A stretch of DNA of 64,000 bases from Gordonia alkanivorans NBRC 16433 (GCF_000225505.1 NZ_BACI01000099.1:62001-126000), one strand, 5' to 3'; numbered from the stretch's first letter, positions 8,793-20,049 are shown. Made by a program: numbers and translations. Notes: generated from the letters alone by a model not told the origin.

Positions 8793-9194
8793 ATGTCACG
8801 TACCGCTGCCGACATCGGCCCCGCCGCACTCGAGTTCCTGACCGAACGCCATCTCGGCACCCTCACGACGCTGCGGGCCGATGGGACACCGCATTCGGTG
8901 GCCGTGGGCTTCACCTGGGACCCCGAAGCCGGGCTGGCGCGGGTGATCACCTTCGACGGCAGCCAGAAGGTGCGCAACGTCGAGCGCGGCGGCTACGCGG
9001 CGGTGACGAACGTCGACGGTCCCCGCTGGCTCACCCTCGAGGGTCCGGCGCGGGTCAGCCGCGAACCGGAACGCGTGCACGAGGCGGAGCAGCGCTACGC
9101 ACAGCGGTACCGGCAGCCGAAGCCCAACCCTCGACGTGTGGTCATCGAGATCAGCGTGTCCCGGGTGCTCGGGTCGGCGTCGTTGCTGGGGTAG
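8793..9194 (+). CDS. F420-dependent reductase family protein (Rv2074-like, split-barrel FDOR-B)
   Basis: A 133-residue split beta-barrel flavin/deazaflavin-binding protein of the pyridoxamine 5'-phosphate-oxidase-like superfamily. The opening FLTERHLGTLTTLRADGTPH is typical of the FDOR-B group, and gene position and size match Rv2074, described as an F420H2-dependent biliverdin reductase. That role would fit cleavage products of tetrapyrroles, but the substrate here is inferred from homology. ATG 8793 is preferred to an upstream GTG at 8784 because of the -10 hexamer 7 nt away. It ends exactly where convergent pepE ends. Confidence 0.8.
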   Translation: MSRTAADIGPAALEFLTERHLGTLTTLRADGTPHSVAVGFTWDPEAGLARVITFDGSQKVRNVERGGYAAVTNVDGPRWLTLEGPARVSREPERVHEAEQRYAQRYRQPKPNPRRVVIEISVSRVLGSASLLG

Positions 9195-10337
9195 CTACAG
9201 CTGCACCAGCTGGTGCGGGCGGTTGTTGAAGGACTCGCAGCCGTCCTCGGTGACCACGACGATGTCCTCGATGCGGGCACCCCAGCGGCCGGAGAAGTAC
9301 ACCCCGGGCTCCACGCTGAAGGCCATGCCGGGGCGCAGGGTGATGTCGTTGCCGTTCACGATGTAGGGCTCCTCGTGGACCGAGAGGCCGATGCCGTGTC
9401 CGGTGCGGTGGATGAACGCCTCGGCGAGGCCGCGTTCGCGGAGCAGGTCGCGGGCGGCTGCGTCGATGGAGGCGGCGGTGACTCCGGGACGTACGGCGGC
9501 GACTGCAGTCCGCTGCGCCTCGTGCAGGGCGGCGTACGCGTCGGCGACGTCGGCGGCGGGCGGTTCGAAACAGTAGGTGCGGGTCGAGTCGGAGTTGTAA
9601 CCGGGTTCGACCGGTCCGCCGATGTCGATGACGACGATGTCGGACCGTTCGATGACCCGGTCGGAGAACTCGTGATGCGGGTCGGCGCCGTTGGGTCCGG
9701 AACCGACGATGATGAACGCGGCCTCGGTGTGGCCCTCCTCGAGGATCGCCGCCGCGATGTCGTCGGAGACCTCCCGCTCGGTGCGTCCGGGCTTGAGCCA
9801 TTCACCCATCCGGGCATGGACGCGGTCGATGGCCGCGCCGGCACGACGCAGGGCCTCGATCTCCGCGTCGTCCTTGAGCATTCGGAGTTCGCGCAGCACT
9901 GCGGTGGCGAGTTGCGGTGTGGCGCCGGTGTGCCGGGCCAGCGGGATCACGTGCAGGGCGGGCATCGAATCCGACACCGCGATGGTCGGATTCGACGGCA
10001 GACCGGAGAGCGCGAGACCGTGCGCGTCGTCGCCGTCGACCCAGTCGGCCACCTCGATGCCGAGGTCGCCGACGGCTGAGGCGGACAGCGACGGCACCTC
10101 GAGGCGCGCGATGACGAGTTTCGGGTCCCCCGCTGCGGGGATGACGAGTGCGGTGAGGCGTTCGAAGGTGTCGGCGCGCGAACCCACGAGATATCGCAGG
10201 TCGGGACCGGGCGCCAGCACCAGCGCGTCGAGGCCGGCGTCGCGGGTGAGTTCCGCGGCGCGTCGCATGCGTTCGCGGTACACCTCGGGATCGAACAGCG
10301 GTGCCGCCGGGCCGGCGGTGGTCGATGTGGCAGCCAT
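9195..10337 (-). CDS. pepE: M24 family Xaa-Pro aminopeptidase/dipeptidase PepE
   Basis: A 380-residue cytosolic metallopeptidase expected to cleave Xaa-Pro bonds. The N-terminal creatinase-like domain (about 15-145) precedes the pita-bread catalytic domain. The dinuclear metal ligands are visible: Asp in VVIDIGG, Asp in NSDSTRTY, His in RTGHGIGL, Glu in FSVEPGVY and Glu in ARIEDIVV. It matches Rv2089c in context, next to the 5'-3' exonuclease and helY. A TAGTCT -10 hexamer 6 nt before the ATG supports the start. Confidence 0.9.
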   Translation of the reverse strand: MAATSTTAGPAAPLFDPEVYRERMRRAAELTRDAGLDALVLAPGPDLRYLVGSRADTFERLTALVIPAAGDPKLVIARLEVPSLSASAVGDLGIEVADWVDGDDAHGLALSGLPSNPTIAVSDSMPALHVIPLARHTGATPQLATAVLRELRMLKDDAEIEALRRAGAAIDRVHARMGEWLKPGRTEREVSDDIAAAILEEGHTEAAFIIVGSGPNGADPHHEFSDRVIERSDIVVIDIGGPVEPGYNSDSTRTYCFEPPAADVADAYAALHEAQRTAVAAVRPGVTAASIDAAARDLLRERGLAEAFIHRTGHGIGLSVHEEPYIVNGNDITLRPGMAFSVEPGVYFSGRWGARIEDIVVVTEDGCESFNNRPHQLVQL

Positions 10338-10343
10338 GGTCGA

Positions 10344-10349
10344 AGACTA
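10344..10349 (-). promoter_or_regulatory. Leaderless-type -10 element of pepE
   Basis: TAGTCT on the minus strand, 6 nt before the pepE ATG at 10337. Confidence 0.45.
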
Positions 10350-10406
10350 CCGCCGGGTGTGCGGGTCGTGGTGACGCGGCGACACCGTCAATGCGAGAGT
10401 GTGGAG

Positions 10407-11378
10407 GTGACGGATTCGTTGATGCTGCTCGACGGTGCGAGCCTGTGGTTCCGGTCGTTCTACGCCCTGCCCGAGAAGATGACCAGCCCCGACGGGCGAC
10501 CGGTCAACGCGGTCCGGGGATTCATCGACACGATCGCGAATCTCGTGACACGCGAACACCCGACGCGGCTCGTCGTGTGCCTCGACCTCGACTGGCGTCC
10601 CGAGTTCCGTACCGCCCTCATCCCGACGTACAAGGCGCACCGCGTCGCGGTCGAGGACGGTGCGACCGACGCCACGGGCACGGAGACCATCGACGTCGAA
10701 GAAGTGCCCGACACGCTGACGCCGCAGGTCGACATGATCATGGATGTCCTTGCCGCCGCGGGGATCGCGACCTCGGGGGCGGTCGGCTGCGAGGCCGACG
10801 ATGTCATCGGAACACTCGCCTGGGAGGAGGCGGAGCATCCGGTGGTCGTCGTCAGCGGTGACCGCGATCTGCTGCAGGTGGTCTCCGATGATCCGGTCCC
10901 GGTGCGGGTGCTCTACGTCGGGCGCGGACTGGCGAAGGCGGAGATGATGGGGCCGGTCGAGGTCGGGGAGAAGTACGGCGTACCCGCCGATCGCGCCGGG
11001 ATCGGCTACGCGGAGATGTCGATGCTGCGCGGCGACCCGTCGGACGGCCTCCCCGGTGTACCGGGCATCGGCGAGAAGACCGCGGCGAAACTGATCAGCG
11101 AATACGGCAGCCTGGACGCGCTCGAAGCGGCTGCCCGGGACTCGTCGTCGAAGGTCCCGACGCGGGCACGCAAGGCGCTGCTCGCCGCCGAGGACTACCT
11201 GGAGGCGGCCCGCACCGTCGTCTCGGTGCGCACCGACGCGGAGACCATCGACAGCGGCCCGGATCTGCTGCCGTCGGAACCGGCCGACCCCGAGGCCCTG
11301 GCCGCGCTCGTCGAGGAGCTGGGCATCGGGGCGTCGGTGGGTCGGTTGTCGAAGGCGCTGGGCTGGCCCAAGGCCTGA
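10407..11378 (+). CDS. 5'-3' exonuclease (FEN-like, Rv2090 type)
   Basis: Stand-alone relative of the DNA polymerase I 5' nuclease, expected to remove flaps or RNA primers. The 323-residue protein has the metal-binding start [19 protein letters not shown], the arch region with [16 protein letters not shown], the acidic cluster [10 protein letters not shown] and [12 protein letters not shown], and the helix-hairpin-helix [17 protein letters not shown]. The start is uncertain: GTG 10407 resembles relatives, while ATG 10422 has a GGAGGTGA ribosome site 11 nt upstream. It is convergent with the DUF4333 gene, 16 nt apart. Confidence 0.87.
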   Translation: MTDSLMLLDGASLWFRSFYALPEKMTSPDGRPVNAVRGFIDTIANLVTREHPTRLVVCLDLDWRPEFRTALIPTYKAHRVAVEDGATDATGTETIDVEEVPDTLTPQVDMIMDVLAAAGIATSGAVGCEADDVIGTLAWEEAEHPVVVVSGDRDLLQVVSDDPVPVRVLYVGRGLAKAEMMGPVEVGEKYGVPADRAGIGYAEMSMLRGDPSDGLPGVPGIGEKTAAKLISEYGSLDALEAAARDSSSKVPTRARKALLAAEDYLEAARTVVSVRTDAETIDSGPDLLPSEPADPEALAALVEELGIGASVGRLSKALGWPKA

Positions 11379-11394
11379 TCAGCGCGGTCTCGTG

Positions 11395-12273
11395 TCAGCT
11401 GGGACGCGAGACCTCGTAGCGACCCTCGTCGTCGATGAAGGTGACGGTGACCTGCTGGTCCTGTCCGCCGACGGTCACCGAGCAGGTGAACGACGACCCC
11501 TCCTTGACGCGCTGGCCGGACGGGCACTTCACATTGCTGACATCGCTGGCCTGATAGTCCTCGGTGAGGATCTGCTGCACGCCGTCCTGGGCTGCCTGCT
11601 GGTCGAGGTTCTTCGGGGCCCAGCCGGGGGCGACGAAGGCGGTGATGAGGATGATCGCGGCGATCACGATCAGCGCACCGCCACCGGCGAACAGCAGCGT
11701 CCGAAGCGTCTTGTTCGACTTGGGCGTCGCCATGCCGCTGAACTGGTCGGGTCCGCCGAACTGGTTCTGGCCGTAGGCGCCCGGGGTCTGCTGCGGCTGA
11801 CTGTAGGGCTGCTGACCGTACTGGCCGGGCGCACCGTACTGACCGGCACCGTACTGTCCGGCACCGTACTGTGCGGGGTCGGGCTGCTGACCGTAGGGCT
11901 GCGCGGGTCCGCCGTAGTTGGGCGCACCCTGGTTCGGGGCACCGTAGGCGGGCTGACCACCGGGTTGCCCGTACTGGCCGGGCTGCGCCCCGGGGTACCC
12001 GACCTGTGTCGGCTGGTTCTGGGCCGGCTGGCCCGGTGCCTGCGCTCCGGGCGCGTATCCGGGAGCCTGCTGGTAGGGGTTCTGCCGGTAGGGATTCGCC
12101 TGGAACGGATCCTGCTGGGGCTGTCCGTAACCGGGGTTGGGCGCCATCGTCGTGGGGTCGGCCTGCGAGCCGCCCTCCTGGGAACCGCCCGTGTTCACGA
12201 TCTCGGTCTTGTCGCCGGAGCCGGGCTGGCCCTGCTGGGGCTGGGACGGATTCGGGTTGTTCGGGTCGGTCAT
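11395..12273 (-). CDS. Pro/Gln-rich single-pass membrane protein with C-terminal DUF4333
   Basis: The 292-residue protein begins with about 175 residues of low-complexity P/Q/G/Y sequence, including repeated QYGAG and QYG units. One transmembrane helix (about 200-225, LLFAGGGALIVIAAIILITA) is followed by an extracytoplasmic DUF4333 domain with two cysteines (VKCPSGQ and FTCSV) that could form a disulfide. Its function is unknown; the position matches the membrane protein Rv2091c beside helY. The ATG at 12273 is chosen for its GGGAGGGGAC ribosome site; an upstream in-frame start lacks one. Confidence 0.8.
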   Translation of the reverse strand: MTDPNNPNPSQPQQGQPGSGDKTEIVNTGGSQEGGSQADPTTMAPNPGYGQPQQDPFQANPYRQNPYQQAPGYAPGAQAPGQPAQNQPTQVGYPGAQPGQYGQPGGQPAYGAPNQGAPNYGGPAQPYGQQPDPAQYGAGQYGAGQYGAPGQYGQQPYSQPQQTPGAYGQNQFGGPDQFSGMATPKSNKTLRTLLFAGGGALIVIAAIILITAFVAPGWAPKNLDQQAAQDGVQQILTEDYQASDVSNVKCPSGQRVKEGSSFTCSVTVGGQDQQVTVTFIDDEGRYEVSRPS

Positions 12274-12453
12274 GAGTCCCCTCCCACTCGGCTCCCACCT
12301 CGACGAGGTGTCGGCGAACTGTGACGTCACGCGACAGTGCCGGGACATCCCTCCCTGACACCGAATGCGGGATGAACGTTACCTCAGGCACACACGACAA
12401 TCAGGCAACCTCGAGCAGGGTGGCCCGCAGCGTCGTCTGGTGAACCGACGGGC

Positions 12454-15282
12454 TCAACCGAGTTCGGCGGCCACCACTCCCCGGCGGATCGCCTTGACCG
12501 CGGATCGTGCGGTGCCGCCCAGGCGGGTGTCGGTGCCGACGCAGAGCCGGATCTGTTCCAGGAGGTCGATGACCTGACGATTCCACCGGACGAAGTCGCC
12601 AGGTGAGAGCAGCTGACCGCGTTCGCCCGCGAGGAGCAGTGCCTCGCTGAGCGATCGGCCCGACGCCCAGGTCGCCACCGCGAGCGAGAAACCGGTGTCC
12701 GGCTCCCGGGTGGGACTGACCCGGTGGCGCGACTCGACCGCCGTCACCTTCGACCAGATGTCCACGGTCGCGGCCATCGCAGTACGCAGCGAGGTGCTGC
12801 CGGGCAGCGCATCGACCCCGCCGTAGCTGTCGCGACGGCTCTCGTAGACGAGTGCGGCGACGACGGCGGCCAGGTCGGCCGGCGAGAGGTCGTCCCACAC
12901 GCCCGCGCGAATGCACTCGGTCACCACGAGATCGCTCTCGCTGTAGATGCGGGCCAGCAGCTTGCCCGACTCGGTCACCCGCATGTTGTGGCCGGTCGAT
13001 TCGGAGGCCTCGCGGACGCGTTCGACGTACCCGAGCTCGCTGAGGACACCGACGATGTGGTCGAAGGTGACACCGAGCGTCGAGGTTCGCTCACCGATGC
13101 TGCGTTCGGCGGTGACGATGTCGCGCAGCAGACGGTTGCGCTTCTCGGCGAGACGGAACAGCTCGTCGCCGTTCGGGATCTGATGCGCGGGATGGGCACG
13201 CAGCGTGCGACGCATCTGGGCCAGCTCTGGGTCATCGGCGGCGTCGGCGCGCTTCTTGGAGCGCCCCCGGGGCATCTCTATCCCGGTCGACCGCAGTGCA
13301 GACGCGAGGTCGCGGCGGCCGCGTCCGGTCCGGCGGTCGGCGTTCTTCGGCAACCGCATGTTGCCGAGGACCTCGGGCGGATTGACGAAGTCACGCAGCC
13401 CGATACGTCCGCACCAGGCGTCCTCGGTGACCACCAGCGGCTTGGGATCTGCTGCCTGGGTGGCCGGTTCGACGATCACCGCGAGACCCCGGTGGCGTCC
13501 GACGGGCACCCCGATGACGTGACCCCGTTTGAGCGCGGCCAGGTCGGCGACGATTGCATCCTCGGTGTTGATCCGCTTGCGGTACTTCAGGTCTCGTTCT
13601 CGACGGCGGATCTCCTCGCGGAGCGTGACGTAGCCGAGGAACCCGGCGTACGCCTCGGTCTCGCCCGCTGCCGGTGCCCCGGTGGCGTCGACTCCCCCGG
13701 GTTCCAGACCCCGGGCCTCGGCGGCGCGGGCCAGCTCGCCGTCGAGCTTGCGCAGCGCCCGCTGCGATTCGTGGAGCTTGCGGGCCAGCCCGACCACCGA
13801 GCGGTCGGCCTGGAACTGGGCGAACGATCGGTGCAGGAGTTCACGGGCCCCGTCGAGACCGAGCCGGCCGAGCAGGTTGACCGCCATGTTGTATTCCGGC
13901 GAGAAGGAGCTACGAAGCGGGAAGGTGCGGGCACCCGCGAGTCCGGCGACCTCCTCGGGGACGACCTCGGGTGTCCACACCACGACGGCATGGCCCTCGA
14001 CGTCGATCCCGCGGCGTCCGGCGCGGCCGGTCAGCTGGGTGAACTCGCCGGGGGTGAGGTCGACGTGCGACTCGCCGTTGTACTTCACCAGACGTTCGAG
14101 GACCACCGACCGGGCCGGCATGTTGATCCCGAGAGCCAGTGTCTCCGTGGCGAACACCATGCGGACGAGCCCACGGACGAAAAGCTCCTCGACGGCGTGG
14201 CGGAAGGTCGGGAGCATCCCGGCGTGATGCGAAGCCAGGCCTCGGCGGAGACCTTCGCGCCACTCCTGCACGCCCAGCACGTCGGCGTCGCTGGGCGAGA
14301 GTTCGGTGAGGCGCCGGTCGACGACGGCGTCGACCTCGGCGGCCTCCTCGGGTGTCAGCAGCGCGATACCCGACCGCAGACACTGAGCCAGGGCGGCGTC
14401 GCAACCGGCACGGGAGAAGATGAACCCGATCGCGGGCAGCAGACCCTCACGGTCGAGGCGACCGACGAGATTCGGGCGCGAGAGCAGTGGACCCCGGCCG
14501 TCGCGTCGGCGCGGCTGTCCCCCGCCACCTCCCCGGCCTCGGCCCCGGGACGAATCACGCTCGTCCTCGGCGAGCAGGATGCGGTGACGGATGTGCCGCT
14601 TGAGTTCGGGATTGACCCGCGGACGCGACCCCTTCCGGTCCGCGGGATCGCGATCGGCCGGGTCGAAGAGGTCGAACATCCGTTGGCCGACCAGCATGTG
14701 CTGAGACAGCGGGACCGGCCGGTGCTCGTCGACGATGACGGAGGTGTCGCCACGGACGGTCTGGATCCACTCGCCGAACTCCTCGGCGTTGCTGACGGTC
14801 GCGGACAGGCTCACCACACGCACGGACGGCTCGAGGTGCAGGATCACCTCTTCCCAGACCGCTCCGCGGAAGCGATCGGCGAGGAAGTGCACCTCGTCCA
14901 TCACCACATGCGACAGCCCGTCGAGCGCGCGGGATTCGGCGTAGATCATGTTGCGCACGACCTCGGTCGTCATCACGACGATCGGCGCATCCGGGTTGAT
15001 GGAGCTGTCGCCGGTGAGCAGTCCGACCGACTCATGGCCGTGAACGGCGGCGAGGTCGGCATATTTCTGGTTGCTCAGCGCCTTGATCGGGGTCGTGTAG
15101 AAGCACTTGGTCCCGCCGGCGAGAGCGAGGTGGACCGCGAATTCGCCGACGATGGTCTTGCCCGCGCCGGTCGGTGCGCAGACCAGCACGCCGTGACCGG
15201 CTTCAAGAGCCTCGCAGGCACGGCGCTGGAACGGATCGAGTCCGAAGTCCAGCCGCGACGTGAACGCGTCGAGTTGACTCAC
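12454..15282 (-). CDS. helY: Superfamily 2 DEVH-box helicase HelY
   Basis: A 942-residue Ski2/Mtr4-like helicase. Walker A APTGAGKT lies near residues 36-43, the Walker B box is DEVH, and motif III SAT is in [10 protein letters not shown]. Motif [12 protein letters not shown] is present, and a C-terminal DSHCT-type helical region ends the protein. A basic Gly/Arg-rich insertion (about 245-270) lies between the RecA-like lobes. RNA or DNA substrates are not established from sequence. The ATG overlaps the tatC stop by 4 nt, so helY is translated together with tatC. Confidence 0.93.
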   Translation of the reverse strand: MSQLDAFTSRLDFGLDPFQRRACEALEAGHGVLVCAPTGAGKTIVGEFAVHLALAGGTKCFYTTPIKALSNQKYADLAAVHGHESVGLLTGDSSINPDAPIVVMTTEVVRNMIYAESRALDGLSHVVMDEVHFLADRFRGAVWEEVILHLEPSVRVVSLSATVSNAEEFGEWIQTVRGDTSVIVDEHRPVPLSQHMLVGQRMFDLFDPADRDPADRKGSRPRVNPELKRHIRHRILLAEDERDSSRGRGRGGGGGQPRRRDGRGPLLSRPNLVGRLDREGLLPAIGFIFSRAGCDAALAQCLRSGIALLTPEEAAEVDAVVDRRLTELSPSDADVLGVQEWREGLRRGLASHHAGMLPTFRHAVEELFVRGLVRMVFATETLALGINMPARSVVLERLVKYNGESHVDLTPGEFTQLTGRAGRRGIDVEGHAVVVWTPEVVPEEVAGLAGARTFPLRSSFSPEYNMAVNLLGRLGLDGARELLHRSFAQFQADRSVVGLARKLHESQRALRKLDGELARAAEARGLEPGGVDATGAPAAGETEAYAGFLGYVTLREEIRRRERDLKYRKRINTEDAIVADLAALKRGHVIGVPVGRHRGLAVIVEPATQAADPKPLVVTEDAWCGRIGLRDFVNPPEVLGNMRLPKNADRRTGRGRRDLASALRSTGIEMPRGRSKKRADAADDPELAQMRRTLRAHPAHQIPNGDELFRLAEKRNRLLRDIVTAERSIGERTSTLGVTFDHIVGVLSELGYVERVREASESTGHNMRVTESGKLLARIYSESDLVVTECIRAGVWDDLSPADLAAVVAALVYESRRDSYGGVDALPGSTSLRTAMAATVDIWSKVTAVESRHRVSPTREPDTGFSLAVATWASGRSLSEALLLAGERGQLLSPGDFVRWNRQVIDLLEQIRLCVGTDTRLGGTARSAVKAIRRGVVAAELG

Positions 15283-16253
15283 AGGACGTCGTCGAATGTC
15301 TCGTGTGCCCGTGTCGAGGTCCGGGTGGCGTTCGAGGTGCCCGCGGCCGAGGTCGCGACCGGCGACGGCGACGAGACCGGGCGGGTCGGAGGCAGCGGGC
15401 TGGCCTCGTCATCGGAGAGTCCGGCCCAGCTCGGTGCCCGCCTGCCGCGTCGTTTGTCGGCGATGCGCGCGAACTGGATGGAGAACTCCAGCAGCACGGT
15501 CAGCGCGCAGGCCAGGGCCAGCATGGTGAACGGGTCCTGGCCCGGGGTGACGATGGCGGCGAACACGAAGACCGCGAAGATCAGGCCGCGGCGCCACTTC
15601 TTGAGCCGGTCGTAGGTCAGGACACCGACGAGATTGAGCGCGATGATCAGCAGGGGCAATTCGAAGCTGACACCGAAGATGACCAGGACGTTGATCATGA
15701 ACCCGAAGTACTGGTCACCGGCGAGGGCGGTGACCTGGACCTCGTTGCCGACGGTCAACAGGAAGTCGAAGGCCTTCGCCACCACCAGATAAGCCAGAAC
15801 CGCGCCGGCGACGAAGAGCGTGGTCGCGACGGTGACGAAGGCTATGCCGTAGCGGCGTTCGTTCTGATGCAGGCCGGGGGTGATGAACTGCCAGGTCTGA
15901 TAGATCCACACCGGGCATGCCAGGACCACACCGGCGGTGAGCGCGACCTTGAGTCGCAGCATGAACTGGTCGAACGGGCCGGTCGCGAGGAGACGGCAGG
16001 AATCGTCGGCGGTCAGCGTCGCACGGGCCGAGGGCGGCAGGTCGCAGTACGGTCCGCGCAGCATGTCGCCGAGCGACGGGATGCCCAGGAAGCCGTGGCT
16101 GTACCAGATGAACCCGAGAATCGTGGTGGCCACGATCGCCAACAGCGAGATGACCATGCGGGTGCGCAACTCATAGAGATGCTCGACCAACGACATCGTG
16201 CCGTCGGGATTGAGTTTGCGCTTGCGGTGTCGGGGGTCGAAGGGGATGCGCAC
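15279..16253 (-). CDS. tatC: Sec-independent protein translocase TatC
   Basis: Receptor subunit of the twin-arginine translocase that exports folded proteins. The 324-residue protein has six predicted membrane helices, the conserved N-terminal [14 protein letters not shown] with its HLxELRxR element, and the FxxxF-like region in the periplasmic cap ([16 protein letters not shown]). An extended polar C-terminal tail of about 60 residues is typical of actinobacteria. The start is a GTG at 16253. It follows tatA by 20 nt and overlaps helY by 4 nt. Confidence 0.95.
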   Translation of the reverse strand: MRIPFDPRHRKRKLNPDGTMSLVEHLYELRTRMVISLLAIVATTILGFIWYSHGFLGIPSLGDMLRGPYCDLPPSARATLTADDSCRLLATGPFDQFMLRLKVALTAGVVLACPVWIYQTWQFITPGLHQNERRYGIAFVTVATTLFVAGAVLAYLVVAKAFDFLLTVGNEVQVTALAGDQYFGFMINVLVIFGVSFELPLLIIALNLVGVLTYDRLKKWRRGLIFAVFVFAAIVTPGQDPFTMLALACALTVLLEFSIQFARIADKRRGRRAPSWAGLSDDEASPLPPTRPVSSPSPVATSAAGTSNATRTSTRAHETFDDVL

Positions 16254-16273
16254 TCGGATTCTCCGACGCGCCC

Positions 16274-16537
16274 CTAAGCCGATTTCTTGGTGTCGGCGTT
16301 CGACGACGTGCCCGGCTGGGTGTTGTCAGCCGACGGGAGTTCCCGCTGCGGGGCGTCGGGAGATGCCGGTGCGGTGTCGGCAGGCTTGTCGTCCTTCTGC
16401 ATCTCCTTGACCTCGCTCTTGAAGATGCGCAGCGACTGTCCGAGACCTCGGGCGGCGTCCGGCAGCTTCTTCGAGCCGAACAGGATCAGCAGCACGACGG
16501 CGACAATCGCCCAGTGCCACCACGAAGTGAAGCCCAT
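16274..16537 (-). CDS. tatA: Twin-arginine translocase subunit TatA
   Basis: Pore-forming Tat subunit of 87 residues: a short periplasmic start (MGFTSWWHW), one membrane helix ([17 protein letters not shown]), an amphipathic helix ([20 protein letters not shown]) and a disordered charged tail. AAGGGTGAT upstream acts as ribosome site. A TAGCAT hexamer at 16574-16579 on the minus strand may be its -10, giving a leader near 30 nt. It precedes tatC. Confidence 0.95.
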   Translation of the reverse strand: MGFTSWWHWAIVAVVLLILFGSKKLPDAARGLGQSLRIFKSEVKEMQKDDKPADTAPASPDAPQRELPSADNTQPGTSSNADTKKSA

Positions 16538-16612
16538 GAGATCACCCTTCAGATCGGATCCAGACCGTGTCCAATGCTACCCGAGTTGTCTGAGGCCGGT
16601 GGACCGCCCGGT

Positions 16613-17581
16613 TCAGCGGTAGCGCTCGCGCGCACTCGCCGCCGATTCCACGACCGCCGCCGCGACTTTCTGATCGTCGACGACGCGGACCGAGCCGCCG
16701 AAGCCGAGCAGGAAACGGGTCAGCCACTCGGGTGAGCCGTAGACCATGCGGGCGCGGACCGGTTCATCCGGATGGCGGTCGTCGATCGAGGTGGTCGGCT
16801 CCACCGGGTAGTAGTCGAGAATCCACAGGTGGTCGGGATCGATCTCGAGTTCGACCGCCGGCAGATCGGGGTTCTCCGGGACGAGCACCGACTGCGACGA
16901 CCACTCGGCCTCGGCCGGCGGGTTGCTCGGTTCGTCCAGTTCGACGGCGGTGTCGATGCGGTCGAAGCGGAACAACCGCACGCCCTCGGCCATGCGACAC
17001 CAGGCTTCGAGGTAGGTGTGCTGGTCCATCACCTGCAGCCGGATCGGGTCGACGACACGGTCGGTGACGCTGTCCCGGCTCGCCGAGTAGTAGCTCAGCT
17101 GAAGCGCACGTCCTCGACGCACGGCTTCGCGGACGGTGGTGAAGGTCGGGTTCTCCCCCGGCGATGCCTCGAACTCCGCACCGGAGGACAGACCCGGCAC
17201 GGCGGTCGCCCCGACCGCCTCCTCGATCTTGGCGATGGCACGCCGCGCGGCGGTCACGTCGACCACACCGGGCGTCTCCACGAGAGCACGCAGTGCCACG
17301 AGCAGGGTGCTGGCCTCCACGGTCGTGAGCCGCAGCGGACGGTCCATGCCCGCGGTGAACCCGACGCTGACGAAGCCCTCGCTGAACTCGAGTTCGATCA
17401 GGTCGTCGGGGTAGTAACCCGGGAGCCCGCACACGAACAGCAACTCGAGGTCCTTGGTGAGCTGCGTCTGGGTGACGCCGAGTTCGCGCGCGGCCTGCTC
17501 GATCGAGATGCCGCGCCGAGCCTGGAAATACGGGACCATCGCCAGCAGCCGGTTCAGGCGCGACGGTTGTGCACCGGCCAT
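16613..17581 (-). CDS. pafC: WYL-domain transcriptional regulator PafC
   Basis: With PafB forms the PafBC activator of LexA/RecA-independent DNA-damage genes in mycobacteria. The 322-residue protein has an N-terminal winged helix (GISIEQAARELGVTQTQLTKD) and a WYL-type domain (about 140-220, ALQLSYYSASRDSVTDRVVD) thought to sense a ligand. The ATG shares one base with the pafB stop (TGATG), so the pair is translationally coupled. It is followed by tatA. Confidence 0.92.
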   Translation of the reverse strand: MAGAQPSRLNRLLAMVPYFQARRGISIEQAARELGVTQTQLTKDLELLFVCGLPGYYPDDLIELEFSEGFVSVGFTAGMDRPLRLTTVEASTLLVALRALVETPGVVDVTAARRAIAKIEEAVGATAVPGLSSGAEFEASPGENPTFTTVREAVRRGRALQLSYYSASRDSVTDRVVDPIRLQVMDQHTYLEAWCRMAEGVRLFRFDRIDTAVELDEPSNPPAEAEWSSQSVLVPENPDLPAVELEIDPDHLWILDYYPVEPTTSIDDRHPDEPVRARMVYGSPEWLTRFLLGFGGSVRVVDDQKVAAAVVESAASARERYR

Positions 17582-18573
17582 CAGGCGCTCACCCCCGCCA
17601 GGCGGTCCAGGCCGGCGATCACGAGGTCGCGCAGCTCTGGCGGATCGAGGACGACCGCGTCCCGGCCCACGCCCAGCGCCATGCGCGCCACCGCCGACAG
17701 CGAATGGATGTCGAGGGTCAGCACGTCGCCCGCCTCACCGTCGAGGTCAGCGGGTTCGGAGGTGGTCGCGGCCCGGCGGAGTCCGGCGGCCCGGCCCGCG
17801 GCCACCCAGATGCGCGCGGTGCGACCGTCGGTGCCCGCCGCGGAATCGACCGCCGCGGAGACGATCTGCTGGAGGTCCGTGCCGACGGGCACGTCGACGG
17901 CATCGGCGGGTCCGACCGGCGTCACCGTCGAGATCCGCGACAGGCGGAACGTGCGGGTGGCGGCCCGGTCGAGGTCGTGTCCGACGACGTACCAGCGGCC
18001 GTGGTGGGACACCACACCCCAGGGCTCGACCCGACGGACGGCCGGGGTCGCGGTCGCCGACGACCGGTGGGTGAACTCGACGGCGCGCTTGACCTGGATC
18101 GCGCCGAGGAGTCCGGCGATGACCTGCTCCGAACCCATCGATCGCGTCGACCCGCCGGCGGTGAAGCCGAGGTCGTCCTCCGAGCGGACGTCGAGGCCCG
18201 CGGCGCGCAGCTTGAGGATCGCGGTCTGCGACAGCGTGGAGACCTCCGGGGTGTCCCAGAGCGCGGCGGCCATGGCGATCGCGGCGGCCTCGTCGGAGTC
18301 CAGGGAGATCTCGGGCAGCTCGTAGGTGTCACGGTCGATGCGGTATCCCTCGGCGCCCGCCGCCATCGGCGAACGTCCGGTGACCAGCGGGATGCCGAGG
18401 TCGCGCAGTTCGTTCTTGTCCCGCTCGAACATCCGGTTGAATGCCTCGTCGGACTTGTCGCCGTCCTGGTAACCGGCGACGTTGCGTCGGATGTAGTCGG
18501 CGGTGACGTACTGCTTCGTCCACAGCAGACAGATCACCAGATTGAGCAGTCGCTCGACTTTGGGAGTGGCCAC
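17581..18573 (-). CDS. pafB: WYL-domain transcriptional regulator PafB
   Basis: Partner of PafC. The 330-residue protein has an N-terminal winged helix (about 1-65), a WYL domain (about 150-230, including WGVVSHHGRWYVVGHDLDR) and a C-terminal extension. The start is a GTG with a TAACCT hexamer 6 nt upstream, suggesting a leaderless message separate from pafA, whose stop lies 45 nt further upstream. Confidence 0.92.
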   Translation of the reverse strand: MATPKVERLLNLVICLLWTKQYVTADYIRRNVAGYQDGDKSDEAFNRMFERDKNELRDLGIPLVTGRSPMAAGAEGYRIDRDTYELPEISLDSDEAAAIAMAAALWDTPEVSTLSQTAILKLRAAGLDVRSEDDLGFTAGGSTRSMGSEQVIAGLLGAIQVKRAVEFTHRSSATATPAVRRVEPWGVVSHHGRWYVVGHDLDRAATRTFRLSRISTVTPVGPADAVDVPVGTDLQQIVSAAVDSAAGTDGRTARIWVAAGRAAGLRRAATTSEPADLDGEAGDVLTLDIHSLSAVARMALGVGRDAVVLDPPELRDLVIAGLDRLAGVSA

Positions 18574-18579
18574 TGCGTC

Positions 18580-18585
18580 AGGTTA
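18580..18585 (-). promoter_or_regulatory. Leaderless-type -10 element of pafB
   Basis: TAACCT on the minus strand, 6 nt before the GTG start at 18573; no ribosome site is seen. Confidence 0.45.
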
Positions 18586-18618
18586 GATCCTTGCCGATCA
18601 GGCGGTGCGGAGGCTCGC

Positions 18619-19977
18619 TCACATGGATGCGATCAGCCGGTCGACCCGCTCGTCGACGCTGCGGAACGGGTCCTTGCACAGCACGGTGCGCTGGGCCTGG
18701 TCGTTCAGCTTGAGGTGCACCCAGTCGACCGTGAAGTCGCGTCCCGCCTTCTGCGCCGCCGAGATGAAGTCACCACGGAGCTTGGCACGGGTGGTCTGCG
18801 GCGGCTCGTTGACGGCGGTCTTGATGGCCTCGTCGGTGGTCGCACGGGCCACGAGCCCCTTGCGCATCAGGACGTCGAACACACCGCGGCCGCGCTTGAT
18901 GTCGTGGAAGGCGAGGTCGAGCTGCGCGATCTTCGGGTCCGACAGCTCCATCGAATACTTGTCCTGGTAGCGCTGAAACAGCTTTCGTTTGATGACCCAG
19001 TCGATCTCGGTGTCGACCTTCGCGAAGTCGTCGGCCTCGACCGCGTCGAGCATGCGGCCCCACAGGTCGACGACCATGTCCATCTCGGGGTCGGGACGGC
19101 GGTTGGTGAGGTGCTCGACCGCGCGGGCGTGGTACTCGCGCTGGATGTCGAGGGCACTGGCCTGCCGTCCGCCGGCGAGACGCACGGGACGCCGGCCGGT
19201 GGGATCGTGGCTGACCTCGCGGATGGCGCGGATCGGATTGTCCAGGGCGAAATCCCGGAACGCCACGCCGGCCTCGATCATCTCGAGCACCAGCGCCGCC
19301 GAGCCGACCTTCAGCAGGGTCGTCATCTCGGACATGTTCGAGTCGCCGACGATGACATGCAGGCGCCGGTACTTCTCGGCGTCGGCGTGCGGCTCGTCGC
19401 GGGTGTTGATGATCGGGCGCGAGCGGGTGGTGGCCGAGGAGACGCCCTCCCAGATGTGCTCGGCGCGCTGCGAGAGGCAGAAGGTGGCGGCCTTCGGGGT
19501 CTGCAGCACCTTGCCTGCGCCGCAGATCAGCTGCCGGGTCACCAGGAACGGCAGGAGGACGTCGGAGATCCGGGAGAACTCCCCCGCCCGCACGACGAGG
19601 TAGTTCTCGTGGCAGCCGTAGGAGTTGCCCGCGGAGTCGGTGTTGTTCTTGAACAGGTAGATGTCGCCGCCGATCCCCTCGTCGGCAAGACGCTGCTCGG
19701 CGTCGACGAGCAGGTCCTCGAGGACCAGTTCGCCGGCGCGGTCGTGGTTGATCAGCTGGATCAGGCTGTCACACTCGGCGGTCGCGTATTCGGGGTGCGA
19801 TCCGACGTCGAGGTACAGGCGTGCGCCGTTCTGCAGGAAGACGTTCGACGACCGACCCCATGACACGACGCGGCGGAACAGGTACCGCGCGACCTCGTCA
19901 GGACTCAGCCGCCGATGACCGTGGAAGGTGCATGTGACACCGAACTCGGTCTCGATGCCCATGATTCGTCGCTGCAC
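18619..19977 (-). CDS. pafA: Pup-protein ligase PafA
   Basis: Joins the C-terminal Glu of Pup to substrate lysines, using ATP. The 452-residue carboxylate-amine ligase fold starts [13 protein letters not shown] (metal-binding Glu near residue 9) and carries the catalytic Asp57 in [10 protein letters not shown], with HPEYAT following. The C-terminal domain (about 390-452) docks Pup. The GTG at 19977 is the likely start because a TAGGGT -10 is 7 nt upstream and no ribosome site is present. In M. tuberculosis about ten genes separate pafA from prcA; here only 72 nt do. Confidence 0.95.
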   Translation of the reverse strand: MQRRIMGIETEFGVTCTFHGHRRLSPDEVARYLFRRVVSWGRSSNVFLQNGARLYLDVGSHPEYATAECDSLIQLINHDRAGELVLEDLLVDAEQRLADEGIGGDIYLFKNNTDSAGNSYGCHENYLVVRAGEFSRISDVLLPFLVTRQLICGAGKVLQTPKAATFCLSQRAEHIWEGVSSATTRSRPIINTRDEPHADAEKYRRLHVIVGDSNMSEMTTLLKVGSAALVLEMIEAGVAFRDFALDNPIRAIREVSHDPTGRRPVRLAGGRQASALDIQREYHARAVEHLTNRRPDPEMDMVVDLWGRMLDAVEADDFAKVDTEIDWVIKRKLFQRYQDKYSMELSDPKIAQLDLAFHDIKRGRGVFDVLMRKGLVARATTDEAIKTAVNEPPQTTRAKLRGDFISAAQKAGRDFTVDWVHLKLNDQAQRTVLCKDPFRSVDERVDRLIASM

Positions 19978-19984
19978 TTGACCA

Positions 19985-19990
19985 ACCCTA
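19985..19990 (-). promoter_or_regulatory. Leaderless-type -10 element of pafA
   Basis: TAGGGT on the minus strand, 7 nt before the pafA GTG at 19977. It would give pafA its own promoter within the prcA-pafA spacer. Confidence 0.5.
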
Positions 19991-20049
19991 CTCGCGGGAC
20001 CCGCGGCCGACCGGGCAGAAGCGCCAGGCCGACCGCGAGTCGTCGCGTT

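Noticed and set aside
12724-15615. 963-codon open frame antisense to helY
   Set aside because: It overlaps an unmistakable helicase, has shadow-type composition and extends into tatC without a start signal.
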